DNA of 64,000 nucleotides, from NCBI RefSeq assembly GCF_002933315.1, contig NZ_PDKT01000003.1, positions 1 through 64,000 of the forward strand. Direction: 5' to 3'. The notes under the pieces were generated by a model. The model saw only the letters and a program-made list of their open reading frames with translations. It did not search any database and was not told where the DNA came from. Each line of letters begins with the position of its first letter. The stretch's first letter is position 1. Position numbers and translations under genes: made by a program. This document shows positions 10,045-21,576 of this stretch, piece by piece. This stretch comes from Candidatus Pantoea edessiphila (lineage in GTDB: Bacteria; Pseudomonadota; Gammaproteobacteria; Enterobacterales; Enterobacteriaceae).

Positions 10045-10938
10045 TTATGAACAAAAAGTAATTTTAGGAATTATAGGTAATTTAATTGCTAAAGGTTCGC
10101 CTAACAGGATATTTTTTTTAGGTTCTAGTTCTTTAATAAATTGTATACGACCTGGAGTAAATAAATTTACTACAGTTGAACCAATCTTAAACATCCCCAT
10201 TTCTTGACCTTTAAGCAGTTTTATAGCATTTTTATTATTAGCATCAGGATAGTACCATTTTTTAATAACCCTACCACGTGGCGGAATTATAGTTCCTGCC
10301 CATACAGTTTCAATACTTCCTACAATTATAGCACCTATCATGATCTGGATTAATGGTCCAATATAAGTATCAAAATAGCAAATTACTCTCTCGTTAAGAG
10401 CAAATAGATTAGGAATATTATATACATTTATTAAGTTTACCGAATATAAACAACCTGGTACATATGTCATTTCACGTAGTACTCCGTCACATGGCATATG
10501 AACACGATGGTAGTTATTAGGTGAAAGGTAAATAGTAATAAAATCACCATTGAGGAACTTTGCAGACATAATTTTGTCACCAGCTAGAAGTGCATCGATA
10601 GTATAGTAGTGATTTTTAGCTTGAAGTAGCTTATTACCTTTGATATATCCAATTTGAGTAATTTTCCCATCAACTGGTACAGTTATTATATATGGATTAG
10701 GATCTATCGGGCGTAATTGTGTTTTAAGAATACGAACAAAAAAACTATTAAAAGTTGAATATTCATTACTATGTGATTTAATACACTCAGATAAACTTAT
10801 TTTATAAAAACTAATAAAAAATTCAATCATTAATCGTGTAACCAAACCAAACTTGTTACTAGCAAACCAACCTAAAATTCCAGTAATCCATTTTTTTAGA
10901 AAATCACTAGTAAAATAAATTTTTAAACTATTAAACAC
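10045..10938 (-). CDS. psd: Phosphatidylserine decarboxylase proenzyme
   Basis: Psd makes phosphatidylethanolamine from phosphatidylserine at the inner membrane. The proenzyme cuts itself between Gly253 and Ser254 of the FKIGSTVVNLF motif, creating the pyruvoyl group. The protease-like triad members Asp90 (VPVDGK) and His147 (YHRVHMP) are in place. Its 297 residues lack the acidic tail of about 25 residues in the 322-residue E. coli enzyme. The start is GTG at 10938, with AGGA seven bases upstream, and the protein begins MFNSLKIYF as in relatives. E. coli has rsgA directly upstream of psd; that gene is absent here. Confidence 0.95.
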   Translation of the reverse strand: MFNSLKIYFTSDFLKKWITGILGWFASNKFGLVTRLMIEFFISFYKISLSECIKSHSNEYSTFNSFFVRILKTQLRPIDPNPYIITVPVDGKITQIGYIKGNKLLQAKNHYYTIDALLAGDKIMSAKFLNGDFITIYLSPNNYHRVHMPCDGVLREMTYVPGCLYSVNLINVYNIPNLFALNERVICYFDTYIGPLIQIMIGAIIVGSIETVWAGTIIPPRGRVIKKWYYPDANNKNAIKLLKGQEMGMFKIGSTVVNLFTPGRIQFIKELEPKKNILLGEPLAIKLPIIPKITFCS

Positions 10939-11382
10939 CCTATATCCTGTTTATATACACTAAACATATAATTTTTACTAATATTATGTGATTTTTAGTT
11001 AAATTTATTAAAAAATAAGAAATTAATTATAGTTGGAATATTTAATTACACACATACGCAAAATTAATGAAGTATTAATTAAATATTTAATACTTTATCG
11101 AATACAATATTACCAACATATCAACGTATTCAATTACAAATTTTGCTTATCAAACGAAATCAAATTAATTAAAAAAACTAATATTAATTTCAACATATTA
11201 TTTTGATGTTACAATTAAACTCATATTATAGCATAATAATATTATATTGATATTTTTAATGTTGTTTAATGATATTTAATTAAAAAATAATAGATCTAAA
11301 AATTATTTAACCTATTATATAATAATAAATTATTAATAAAATTACAAAGCATATCTGAACACAATTATTATAATTGATATTT
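10939..11382. other. Divergent spacer between psd and orn, former rsgA position
   Basis: In E. coli rsgA (a ribosome-assembly GTPase of about 350 codons) lies between psd and orn. Here 444 AT-rich bases remain, with no readable GTPase motif. A perfect 9-bp inverted repeat AAGTATTAA / TTAATACTT (11070-11078 and 11087-11095) and a looser GAATAC/GTATTC pair further right are the only structure I see. Promoters for both divergent genes must lie here. Confidence 0.55.
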
Positions 11383-11931
11383 ATGAAAATTAAAGATAAC
11401 GAAAATAAATTAATATGGATAGATTTAGAAATGACTGGATTGAATCCAGAACAGGATCGTATCATTGAAATTGCTACAATAATAACTGATATAAATTTAA
11501 ATATTTTAGCAAAAGGTCCAATAATAGCAGTGTATCAACAAAATGAACATCTTCAACAAATGGATAATTGGAATCTAAGAACACATGCTAATAGTGGATT
11601 ATTAGACAGAGTAAAAAAAAGTACATTCACAGAAAAAAGCGCTGAAAAAGCTACAATCACATTTTTGAAAAAATGGGTGCCAGCAAAAAAATCCCCTATG
11701 TGTGGTAATAGCGTCGGCCACGATCGTCTTTTTTTATGTAATTATATGTCTGAATTAGAAAAATATTTTCATTATCGTTGTATTGATGTAAGCACCTTAA
11801 AAGAATTAGCATATCGTTGGAAGCCAGAGATTCTATTAAATAGAAAAAAAACCTGTTCACATAGTGCATTAAATGATATAATTGAGTCAATAGAAGAATT
11901 GAAATATTACCGTAAATATTTATTGAATTAA
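11383..11931 (+). CDS. orn: Oligoribonuclease
   Basis: Orn degrades two- to five-base RNA fragments to nucleotides and is essential in E. coli. The 182-residue protein (E. coli 181) has the DEDDh exonuclease pattern: Asp and Glu in [13 protein letters not shown], a further Asp before IIEIAT, Asp in GNSVGHDR, and His/Asp in CSHSALND. The ATG at 11383 is preferred to the in-frame TTG at 11374 because [19 protein letters not shown] matches the family start. tRNA-Gly follows, as in E. coli. Confidence 0.96.
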   Translation: MKIKDNENKLIWIDLEMTGLNPEQDRIIEIATIITDINLNILAKGPIIAVYQQNEHLQQMDNWNLRTHANSGLLDRVKKSTFTEKSAEKATITFLKKWVPAKKSPMCGNSVGHDRLFLCNYMSELEKYFHYRCIDVSTLKELAYRWKPEILLNRKKTCSHSALNDIIESIEELKYYRKYLLN

Positions 11932-11959
11932 ATATATAATTTCATTGGATATTTCAGTA

Positions 11960-11975
11960 ACAATATTCGTATTGT
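11960..11975 (+). terminator. Small UUCG-loop hairpin after orn
   Basis: ACAATA-TTCG-TATTGT is a perfect 6-bp stem closed by TTCG, 28 bases after the orn stop. UUCG tetraloops stabilise RNA hairpins. A-rich rather than T-rich sequence follows, so it may be a processing or stability hairpin between orn and the tRNA rather than a terminator. Confidence 0.3.
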
Positions 11976-12047
11976 AAAATAAAACATTTTATTGCAACAG
12001 TAAGATCTTTTTTTAAAACAGATTAAACTAGGTTAAGAAATCATTTT

Positions 12048-12123
<76 letters not shown>

Positions 12124-12372
12124 TGTGTTTTAATAAGTTGATTATCATTTAATTTGTCTAAAATCTAATATTTTATCTTGTTTTTTATGTCAAAAAATTA
12201 AAATTGTATTATATTTTTAATATAAAAATGTATTAAATTAGCATTAAAACGAATTAAATTAACCTTTTCTTAATAATTTTTACATGTCTATATTTTAATT
12301 GTATAATTTAACGTAAATATATGATCTTTTTTAGATATAAATTCAATCAATTAACACTTGGAGATTATATTT

Positions 12373-13875
12373 TTGGTTGAAAAAAATCGCTTACCGTATT
12401 CTGTATGGCCTATAAAATCATTAAATAAATTAGAAGTTGATGCTGCTTGTTATTTAAATATTAGTTTATATGAGATTATGTTACGTGCTGGAAATGCTAT
12501 TTGCAACCATATCAGCAAATATTGGCCTGATGCAATAAATTGGTTATTTTTATGCGGACATGGAAATAATGGAGGAGATGGTTATGTAGCAGCTCGTATA
12601 GCCAAAATATCTGGAAAAAAAGTAACATTAATTTCATATAGTAACGAAATAAAAGATTTGTCTAGAGAAGCTCAAATTGCTTATAACGAATGGATATCAA
12701 TAGGTGGAAAAATTCATGAAGTAGATGCAAAATGGCCTGATAAAATAGATATAATTATTGATGCTTTATTAGGTACTGGTATTAATCGTGTCCCTAATTC
12801 TGCTTATTCTAGTTTGATAAAAAAAGCAAATTTACATTCGGCTCCCATTTTGTCTGTAGATATACCTTCTGGATTATTTGCCTCTAATGGTAATGTACTA
12901 GGAAATGCTATTTATGCTTCACATACTTTATCTTTTATTACTTTAAAACCAGGACAACTTATTGGAAAAGCAAGAGATTTCATTGGAGAATTGCATTATA
13001 TCGATTTGGGATTATCATCTTTTTTCTTAAACAAAAAAGCACCTATATTACGTTTTGATTCCAGTTGTTTATCATATTGGTTAAAACCGCGTAGACCAAC
13101 ATCACATAAAGGTGACTATGGTAAACTACTATTCATTGGTGGCAATATTGGAACAGCAGGTGCAATATTTATGGCGGCAGAAGCAGCACTTAGAACAGGA
13201 GCTGGATTAGTAAAATTATTAACATATAAGGAAAATATTGCTCCTATCGTTGGTACACGACCTGAAATTATGATAGATGATATTAAGAATGAATATGTAT
13301 TAAAAGAATCTCTATTATGGGCAGATATAATCATTATTGGTCCAGGTTTAGGTAATAATAATTTAGCAAAAGATATACTGAACAAAGTATCTTTAAGTAA
13401 AAAACCTATGATTTGGGATGCTGATGCATTAAATTTTCTATCTACAACTAAAGATAAATGTTGCAACCGAATAATAACACCTCATTCAGGTGAAGCTAGT
13501 CGCTTACTTAATTGTAGTCTTGATGAAATTGAAAAGGATCGTTTATATACTGCAAGATGTTTGAGTAATCAATACGGTGGTATTGTGGTACTAAAAGGTG
13601 CAGGAACTATCATTGTTGAAGAAGGCAAAATTGCTATTGCTGATGTTGGTAACGCAGGTATGGCTTCTGGTGGTATGGGCGATATATTAACCGGAATTAT
13701 AGCTGCCTTAGTAGGTCAACAATTAACATTGTTCGATGCTGCTTGTGCAGGTTGTATAGTACATGGTACTGCAGCAGATGAATTAGCTTCTAATCGTGGA
13801 CTAAGAGGTATACTGGCGACAGATTTATTTAAAATTCTATGGAAATTTATTAATCCTGATATAAAAAAAATATGA
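12373..13875 (+). CDS. nnr: Bifunctional NAD(P)HX repair enzyme (epimerase and dehydratase)
   Basis: Nnr (YjeF) repairs hydrated NAD(P)H. The N-terminal half is the YjeF_N epimerase with WLFLCGHGNNGGDGYVAARI, DALLGTG and VDIPSGL. The C-terminal half is the carbohydrate-kinase-like dehydratase with RPTSHKGDYGKLLFIGG, IGPGLG, WDADALN, ITPHSGEA and NAGMASGGMGDILTG. The TTG at 12373 is chosen because GGAG lies ten bases upstream (12359-12362), giving 500 residues (E. coli 515). A TTG at 12358 would add five residues and leave GGAG inside the gene. It overlaps tsaE by four bases (ATGA), as in E. coli. Confidence 0.93.
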   Translation: MVEKNRLPYSVWPIKSLNKLEVDAACYLNISLYEIMLRAGNAICNHISKYWPDAINWLFLCGHGNNGGDGYVAARIAKISGKKVTLISYSNEIKDLSREAQIAYNEWISIGGKIHEVDAKWPDKIDIIIDALLGTGINRVPNSAYSSLIKKANLHSAPILSVDIPSGLFASNGNVLGNAIYASHTLSFITLKPGQLIGKARDFIGELHYIDLGLSSFFLNKKAPILRFDSSCLSYWLKPRRPTSHKGDYGKLLFIGGNIGTAGAIFMAAEAALRTGAGLVKLLTYKENIAPIVGTRPEIMIDDIKNEYVLKESLLWADIIIIGPGLGNNNLAKDILNKVSLSKKPMIWDADALNFLSTTKDKCCNRIITPHSGEASRLLNCSLDEIEKDRLYTARCLSNQYGGIVVLKGAGTIIVEEGKIAIADVGNAGMASGGMGDILTGIIAALVGQQLTLFDAACAGCIVHGTAADELASNRGLRGILATDLFKILWKFINPDIKKI

Positions 13876-14345
13876 AAAATTATTTTTTAAATTTATCTTG
13901 TGAAAAAAAAACCATTGAATTAGGAAACGAGTTAGGTTTGTTATGTTATAATCAACCAGTTAATATCTATCTTTATGGTGATCTTGGATCAGGAAAAACT
14001 ACTTTCGTTCGTGGTTTTTTAAGAGCATCAGGTTATTATGGTATCGTGAAAAGTCCAACATATACATTTGTTGAATCCTATAAAGTATATGACATATTAT
14101 TATATCATATCGACCTATACCGTATTAATAATCAATGTGAATTAGATTCAATAGGTATTTGCGAATATTTTGGTAATACAATTTGTTTAGTAGAATGGCC
14201 TCAATGTGGCAAAGGTATGCTACCATTACCTGATCTAAAATTAGTATTTCATTACATAGGTGATAAGAGAAAAGTGCAATTGATCGCATATTCATCTTTT
14301 ACTAAATATTTGCTCGAAGAATTATATTACTTAAGAAATAAATAA
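13872..14345 (+). CDS. tsaE: tRNA threonylcarbamoyladenosine ATPase TsaE
   Basis: TsaE is the small ATPase that works with TsaD and TsaB to make t6A at position 37 of ANN-decoding tRNAs. The 157 residues (E. coli 153) include the P-loop GDLGSGKTTF, the switch-like SPTYTFVESY, the HIDLYR motif and LVEWPQ. Its start codon overlaps the nnr stop. TsaD is encoded at 34960, supporting a functional t6A pathway. amiB, which in E. coli separates tsaE from mutL, is missing; the 268 bases before mutL carry only a low-complexity reading frame on the minus strand. Confidence 0.95.
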   Translation: MKNYFLNLSCEKKTIELGNELGLLCYNQPVNIYLYGDLGSGKTTFVRGFLRASGYYGIVKSPTYTFVESYKVYDILLYHIDLYRINNQCELDSIGICEYFGNTICLVEWPQCGKGMLPLPDLKLVFHYIGDKRKVQLIAYSSFTKYLLEELYYLRNK

Positions 14346-14613
14346 GGCAACAAAATAATCTATTATAATTTCAAATAATTATATTTATTTTATTGAATAA
14401 ATTTACAAATAATTTTAAATAAAGTTGCATATTATAATCTAAATGATAAATATATTCACATTGTTTAATTAATTTGTTCCAAAAAATTAAAACAGAAATA
14501 TAAAGAAAGTATTTATATATAAACATATTAAATAAAATTAGATTTGTAAAAAACAAAAAATTAGTGTTTAACGGAAATATTATAATATTTTTTAATTTTA
14601 AATATTATTGGTT

Positions 14614-16374
14614 ATGTCAATTAAAATTTTACCTCCTCACATAGTTAATCAAATTTCAGCCGGTGAGATTATTGAACGTCCTGCATCGGTTGTTAAGGAA
14701 CTTATGGAAAATAGTCTTGATGCTGGTGCTAATCGTATTGATATTAATATTAATCAAGGAGGTACAAAATTAATCCAAATTCAAGATAATGGTTGTGGAA
14801 TAATTAAAAATGAGCTATGTATAGCTTTACAAAGATATGCAACTAGTAAGATTAGATATGCAAAAGATTTAGAAGAAATCAAAACTTTAGGTTTCAGAGG
14901 GGAAGCATTAACTACTATTAGTTCTATTTCTCGTTTAACTTTAACTTCACAAACAATAAATCAAAAACAAGCATGGCAAATTTATACAGAAGGTATTCAA
15001 TCAAACATAAAAATAAAACCAGCAACACACCCTGTTGGAACTACAATTAAAGTTTTTGATTTGTTTTATAATACTCCTGTACGTCGAAAACTTATGAAAA
15101 CTGAAAAAATTGAGTTTAATTATATCGATTTAATATTAAATCAAATATTATTAGCTCGTTTTGATATTACCATTTCATTAAGCCATAATGGAAATTTGAT
15201 ATATTACCAACCATCAGTAGTGACTGAAAGTGAAACAAAAAGAAGATTAATATCTATTTGCGGAATCGATTTTGTAAAAAATGCTTTTTATATTGATTAT
15301 CGACGTGATAATTTATTTTTGCATGGTTGGATGTCAGCAATAAATATTTGTATGTCACATAAAACTTTACAATATTGTTATGTTAATGGAAGAATTGTAA
15401 AAAACAAGATAATAACAGATGCTATTAAGCAAGCATATCAATCTATATTACAAAACAATAAAAAAATGTCTTATATAATTTATTTAGAAATCGATCCCAA
15501 TCAAGTCAACGTAAATATTCATCCATCAAAAAAAGAGGTTTGTTTTTACCAATCCGGCTTAATTCATAATTTCATTATTCAAGGTGTTACTGATTTATTA
15601 AAAAATATTTTTGAAAAAACAAAGATAAATATATCTTGTGTTAAAAACCATAAATATCAATTAAAAATAAATAATAATCATTTAAAAAGTAACAATTTTT
15701 TTTCTTTACCAGATTGGTATTATGAAGATGATATATTAAATTTAAAAAATAAGCAAATTAAAACAAATTATGATAATCATATTTCAATTTATAAATCCCC
15801 AATTTTAAAAACTTATTCAAAAATATTTGGTCAATTACTTACTATATTGAAAAATCGTTATGCAGTACTTAAAAAAAATCAGCAATTACTATTAATGTCA
15901 CTATCTACAGCTTTACGTTATTTAAAACAAGAACAATTACATCATAACAAAATTAAATATAAAACGACTCCTCTAATAATCCCATTAAAAATGAAAATTA
16001 ATGAATATTACCTTAAAATTATTCTAGAAAATTATGAGTTAATAAAAAAAACAGGAATATTATTTCAAATAGAAAGAGATACATTAAACTTATATTCAGT
16101 GCCTTCAACTTTACATAAATATAGATTGAAAAATTTAATTTTTGAGATGTTGGAATATTTGAATAAACAAAAAAACACTTCTGATAAACAGCTATTTTAT
16201 TGGTTATTAAGTTATTCAGACAGCAATGAAAATATAGATTGGGATATTTTAAAAGTCAATATCTTATTGGCTGAAATTGAATATTTCTGCCCATATTTGA
16301 TAAATAATATGCCTTCTGATTTAATACAACATATCAATATTAACAATGCAATAGATACATTAAATCATGGTTAA
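14614..16374 (+). CDS. mutL: DNA mismatch repair protein MutL
   Basis: MutL links mismatch recognition by MutS to strand incision. The 586 residues (E. coli 615) contain the GHKL ATPase domain with [51 protein letters not shown] and [19 protein letters not shown]; then a Lys/Asn-rich linker shorter than in E. coli (about 330-400), and a C-terminal dimerisation domain. The ATG at 14614 gives the family N terminus; a TTG two codons upstream is less likely. The end overlaps miaA by eight bases. dam is missing from its usual place after aroB, so strand discrimination may differ. Confidence 0.95.
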   Translation: MSIKILPPHIVNQISAGEIIERPASVVKELMENSLDAGANRIDININQGGTKLIQIQDNGCGIIKNELCIALQRYATSKIRYAKDLEEIKTLGFRGEALTTISSISRLTLTSQTINQKQAWQIYTEGIQSNIKIKPATHPVGTTIKVFDLFYNTPVRRKLMKTEKIEFNYIDLILNQILLARFDITISLSHNGNLIYYQPSVVTESETKRRLISICGIDFVKNAFYIDYRRDNLFLHGWMSAINICMSHKTLQYCYVNGRIVKNKIITDAIKQAYQSILQNNKKMSYIIYLEIDPNQVNVNIHPSKKEVCFYQSGLIHNFIIQGVTDLLKNIFEKTKINISCVKNHKYQLKINNNHLKSNNFFSLPDWYYEDDILNLKNKQIKTNYDNHISIYKSPILKTYSKIFGQLLTILKNRYAVLKKNQQLLLMSLSTALRYLKQEQLHHNKIKYKTTPLIIPLKMKINEYYLKIILENYELIKKTGILFQIERDTLNLYSVPSTLHKYRLKNLIFEMLEYLNKQKNTSDKQLFYWLLSYSDSNENIDWDILKVNILLAEIEYFCPYLINNMPSDLIQHININNAIDTLNHG

Positions 16375-17308
16375 ATTAAATAATGTTAAGCATACAAAAG
16401 TTATCTGTTTATTGGGACCAACTGCTTCAGGAAAAACTAATTTAGCAATTAAATTACACGAAATATTACCAATTGATCTAATAAGTGTGGATTCAGCATT
16501 AATATACCGTCAAATGAATATTGGCACAGGAAAACTTTCTCCACAAGAATTAAATTCAACTCCCCATCGCTTACTGGATATAAAAGACCCTGCTGAATGC
16601 TATTCGGCAGCAGCCTTTAGACATGATGCACTGATAGAAATAGAAGATATATTAAAAAGGGGTCGTATTCCTTGCCTGGTTGGTGGAACTATGTTTTATT
16701 TTAAAACATTAATTGAAGGATTATCAATTTTACCACCAGCTGATTTTAATATTCGTAACGAAATTGATAAAATAGCACATGAAAAAGGTTGGGATTTTTT
16801 ATATGGTAAATTATGTAAAATAGATCCTATATCTGCAAATTACATTCATCATCATGATTTACAAAGAATTAAAAGAGCATTAGAAATATTTTATATTTCT
16901 GGCAAAACCTTTACTGATATGAAAAGTACATTCATGGAACCACTACCATATAATTTATACCAATTTGGCATGATCCCTTATAGCCGTGAGTTATTACATA
17001 AACGTATTGAATTACGTTTTAAACAAATGTTAGCATTGGGATTTGAAACTGAATGCAGAAAATTATTTGCAAGAGGAGATTTACATATAAATATGCCTTC
17101 TGTTCGTTGTGTTGGTTATCGCCAAATGTGGTCTTATATACATAATGAAATAAATTATGATGAGATGGTTGATAAAGGAATTTGTGCAACAAAACAGCTT
17201 GCTAAACATCAAATGACTTGGATGCGTAAATGGAAAAATATTCATTTGTTAAGTGATAATATTAAATTAGCTATTAATTCAATATTAAAAATATTATTTG
17301 GAAAATAA
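16367..17308 (+). CDS. miaA: tRNA dimethylallyltransferase MiaA
   Basis: MiaA adds the dimethylallyl group to A37 of tRNAs reading UNN codons. The 313 residues (E. coli 316) carry the P-loop [34 protein letters not shown], the [11 protein letters not shown] segment, [10 protein letters not shown] and RCVGYRQMW. It starts inside the mutL stop region, so the two are translationally coupled. hfq and hflX, which follow miaA in E. coli, are missing. The 286-base gap to hflK holds a short TAATTCGA/TCGAATTA repeat and no recognisable trace of Hfq. Confidence 0.96.
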   Translation: MVKLNNVKHTKVICLLGPTASGKTNLAIKLHEILPIDLISVDSALIYRQMNIGTGKLSPQELNSTPHRLLDIKDPAECYSAAAFRHDALIEIEDILKRGRIPCLVGGTMFYFKTLIEGLSILPPADFNIRNEIDKIAHEKGWDFLYGKLCKIDPISANYIHHHDLQRIKRALEIFYISGKTFTDMKSTFMEPLPYNLYQFGMIPYSRELLHKRIELRFKQMLALGFETECRKLFARGDLHINMPSVRCVGYRQMWSYIHNEINYDEMVDKGICATKQLAKHQMTWMRKWKNIHLLSDNIKLAINSILKILFGK

Positions 17309-17594
17309 TTCGTTTAGTAATACATTTCTTTACCTAAATTATAAATATAGCTAAATGTTTTATATTAATATTTAGTATGTTCTTATAATTCGACAATATT
17401 ATTTTTTCGAATTAATCAAAATGATTTTTTAATATAGTAAAACATTAATTTGTTATTTAATAGTAATTACATAACATCTTCTGGTGATTTTTTAACTAAT
17501 TTTGTTATCATATTAAGACATATTTAACTAGTAATTACAAATAGTATGTATTATATAATTGTATAACATAAAAACAAAAAATGGAGTGGAGGAA

Positions 17595-18767
17595 ATGACG
17601 TGGAATCAGTCTGGAAATAATAATCAGGATCGTGATCCATGGAAAGGTGAGAAAAATAATAAATCAAATATAAATATTTTCAATTTAGGGAATACATTTA
17701 AAGAATTAGTAAAAAATATTATTGGATTAAATAATAATAAAAATAATAACATCAAACAATCTGATATTATAGCGAATCAATTAATTTTTATAATGTCAAT
17801 TTGTGTGTTATGTATTTGGATATTAAGTGGATTTTACACTATTAAAGAAGCAGAATGTGGCGTATTGACTCGTTTTGGTAAATTTAATAACATAGTTACA
17901 CCAGGATTAAATTGGAGATTAAATTTCATAGATCAAGTTGAAATTATTAATGTAAAAAAAATACGAGAATTAAATACCTCAAATCTTATGTTAACTTCTG
18001 ATGTAAATTTAATAAATACGGAAATTAATTTAAAATATGTAATTACTAATCCCAAATATTATTTATATTCAATGATAAATATTGAAGACAGCTTATTAAA
18101 AGCCACCAATAGTGCATTACGTAGCATTATAGGAAGAACAAATATAGAAAATATTTTATTTAAAAATTCCAGTATTATTTGCCGTGATACAAAACATCAA
18201 ATTAACAAAATTATTCATCCCTATAACATGGGCATTAATATACTAGATGTTAATATTAAAAAGATAAATATTCCTGAAGAAGTTAAAACAGCATTTGAAA
18301 GTATAAATAAAGCAAAAGAAAATAGAATCCAATTAATATTGAATGCAAAAAATTATTCAAATAAAATTCAAATGATTGCTAAAAATAAAGCATATCATAT
18401 CATTAAAAAAGAACAAATATATCAGGAAAATAGATTATTAAAAACTACCGGAGAAATTGCAAGAATTTTAAAACTACTGCCAGAATACAAATCTCATCCT
18501 AAAATTCTTAGAGAACTTTTGTATCTTGAAACAATCAAAAACATCTTAAACAATACCAGAAAAATTTTGATTGACAGTAATAAACATAAAATATTATTTT
18601 TATCTGAATCATTATTAAATGATGATTTAAATTGTATAAATAAAACAAAATCTGCTGAACATAATATTAAAAAATTATTATCTACTAATAATACCATTTA
18701 TCATTCGAATAAAAAATTCCATAATACTGAAAATATTATAGAAAAACGCAAAAAAACATGCAATTAG
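17595..18767 (+). CDS. hflK: FtsH-regulatory membrane protein HflK
   Basis: HflK forms with HflC a large cage around the FtsH protease in the inner membrane and modulates its activity. The 390-residue protein (E. coli 419) starts MTWNQSGNNNQDRDPWKG, matching E. coli MAWNQPGNNGQDRDPWG. It has one membrane helix (about 68-90), then GFYTIKEAECGVLTRFGKF and the SPFH domain. The Gly-rich N-terminal linker has become Asn/Lys-rich. The ATG at 17595 is supported by TGGAGG right upstream, whereas an upstream TTG adds non-homologous residues. The C terminus after the SPFH domain is poorly conserved. Confidence 0.92.
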   Translation: MTWNQSGNNNQDRDPWKGEKNNKSNINIFNLGNTFKELVKNIIGLNNNKNNNIKQSDIIANQLIFIMSICVLCIWILSGFYTIKEAECGVLTRFGKFNNIVTPGLNWRLNFIDQVEIINVKKIRELNTSNLMLTSDVNLINTEINLKYVITNPKYYLYSMINIEDSLLKATNSALRSIIGRTNIENILFKNSSIICRDTKHQINKIIHPYNMGINILDVNIKKINIPEEVKTAFESINKAKENRIQLILNAKNYSNKIQMIAKNKAYHIIKKEQIYQENRLLKTTGEIARILKLLPEYKSHPKILRELLYLETIKNILNNTRKILIDSNKHKILFLSESLLNDDLNCINKTKSAEHNIKKLLSTNNTIYHSNKKFHNTENIIEKRKKTCN

Positions 18768-18804
18768 AAATAACATTAAGCGTAAATATAGAGAGAATTG
18801 ATTC

Positions 18805-19779
18805 ATGCGTAAACAAATAATCATAATAACAACTATAACCTTAATAATATTTCAATTCTCATTATTTATAGTAAATGAAGATCAAAAAGCTATTTTGATA
18901 CGTTTTACTAAATTAGTAAAAGATCAAAATAATACCGCTGTATTGTTAGAACCAGGTTTGCATTTTAAAATTCCATTTGTTGACGTTGCTAAAACCTTAG
19001 ATACCCGTATTCACAGTATGAATATAAAAGCAACTCATTTATTTTCTAAAGAACAAAAAGAAATTATAGTCGATTATTATATTAAGTGGCGTGTTAGTAA
19101 TTTTGAAAATTATTACACATCTACAGGAGGTAATGCTTTACAAATAGAAAAATTATTAAATCTTATATCTAATGATGTTATACGGATTCAAATAGCTAAA
19201 TTAAATATTAAAGATATTATAAATGATTTAAATAATAAATTAACTATAAATGTTCGTAATGCTTTAAATGATATTAATACAAATCAACGACAACTAATTA
19301 AAAAATCAATCAATAACAAAATAATTTTTAATAAAATTAATAAATTAATATTACATTTTGATACTACTAAATTGCTAGGTATTAAAGTGATTGATATACA
19401 AATCAATAATATTACTTTACCACATAATGAATTAAATTATGTATTTAATAATATTCGTTCTGAACGTTATTTATTAGCCCAAAATGAACTTTTAGATGGT
19501 CAAAATAAATCACAAAAATTAAAAAATCAAGCGGATTACAAAGCAATCCTTATGCTTAATCAAGCAAAAAATGATGCATTAATGATTGGTGTTAAAAATG
19601 ATTTAAAGATATCAAAAATGCTTACCAATGCATTTGGTAAGAACATAGAATTTTACATCTTTATTCACAGTTTAAAAAATTATAAAATGATTGTGGATAA
19701 GACCAAAGACCTAATAGTATTAAGCTTGAATAGTGATTTTTTTAAATACATTAAAAATCCTTTTAATAAGATGAATTAA
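18805..19779 (+). CDS. hflC: FtsH-regulatory membrane protein HflC
   Basis: HflC is the partner of HflK. The 324 residues (E. coli 334) show an N-terminal membrane anchor (about 4-22), the SPFH start NEDQKAILIRFTKLVKD, LEPGLHFKIPFVD, and the C-terminal coiled coil ending in FYIFIHSLKNYKMIV and LSLNSDFFKYIKNP. It lies 37 bases after hflK in the same direction. Like HflK it is more diverged than most proteins in the window and enriched in Asn, Ile and Lys. FtsH is outside the window. Confidence 0.92.
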   Translation: MRKQIIIITTITLIIFQFSLFIVNEDQKAILIRFTKLVKDQNNTAVLLEPGLHFKIPFVDVAKTLDTRIHSMNIKATHLFSKEQKEIIVDYYIKWRVSNFENYYTSTGGNALQIEKLLNLISNDVIRIQIAKLNIKDIINDLNNKLTINVRNALNDINTNQRQLIKKSINNKIIFNKINKLILHFDTTKLLGIKVIDIQINNITLPHNELNYVFNNIRSERYLLAQNELLDGQNKSQKLKNQADYKAILMLNQAKNDALMIGVKNDLKISKMLTNAFGKNIEFYIFIHSLKNYKMIVDKTKDLIVLSLNSDFFKYIKNPFNKMN

Positions 19780-19998
19780 AAATTAATAATTATTAAATAA
19801 TAAATGGTTTGAAATTAAATAAATTTAGTATATTACCAGTATTAAATTAATGTCACTCTATTAATTAGATTAATAAAATTTAATTTTTATATATTAATCA
19901 GATATTTTGAATGTACTAAAAAATTAGTATTTAATAAGTTACATTTTTATCTCAAAATAAAAAATAATCTACTTGCGATTAATAGGTGGTTGTAATAA

Positions 19999-21297
<1,299 letters not shown>

Positions 21298-21438
21298 ATA
21301 TTAAAAATAAAATTATCGTAATACATTTTATTTATTATTTTAAATAAATTATTAAATATAAAATGAGTATGATAAAAATATTAACCATGCATAATGATTA
21401 TAAATGTCTAAATAATATTTAATTATAATAAGGATTTA

Positions 21439-21466
21439 TTGACATATAAGATTATACGGATAATAT
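21439..21466 (+). promoter_or_regulatory. Candidate promoter of rnr
   Basis: A consensus TTGACA (21439-21444) is followed after 16 bases by TAATAT (21461-21466), about 110 bases before rnr. nsrR, which precedes rnr in E. coli, is absent, so a new or shifted promoter would be needed here. Chance AT matches to -10 boxes are common in this genome; the GC-containing -35 is what makes this one stand out. Confidence 0.35.
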
Positions 21467-21576
21467 TACAATTATTTCAAATAAGGATTGTTATGTATTT
21501 TAGTACATTAAGAATATCATTAATACTATTTAATAAAAAGCAATAATAAATATTAAATGATATATTAGGAAATATT

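Noticed and set aside
14371-14556. 61-codon hydrophobic reading frame between tsaE and mutL
   Set aside because: Composed mainly of Phe, Ile, Leu, Asn and Tyr as expected of random AT-rich sequence; no match to AmiB or any family I know.
17559-17594. Upstream TTG start for HflK
   Set aside because: A strong TGGAGG site lies directly before the ATG at 17595, and the following residues match the E. coli start.
17309-17594. Remnant hfq gene between miaA and hflK
   Set aside because: No frame contains recognisable Sm motifs; the spacer is plain AT-rich sequence.
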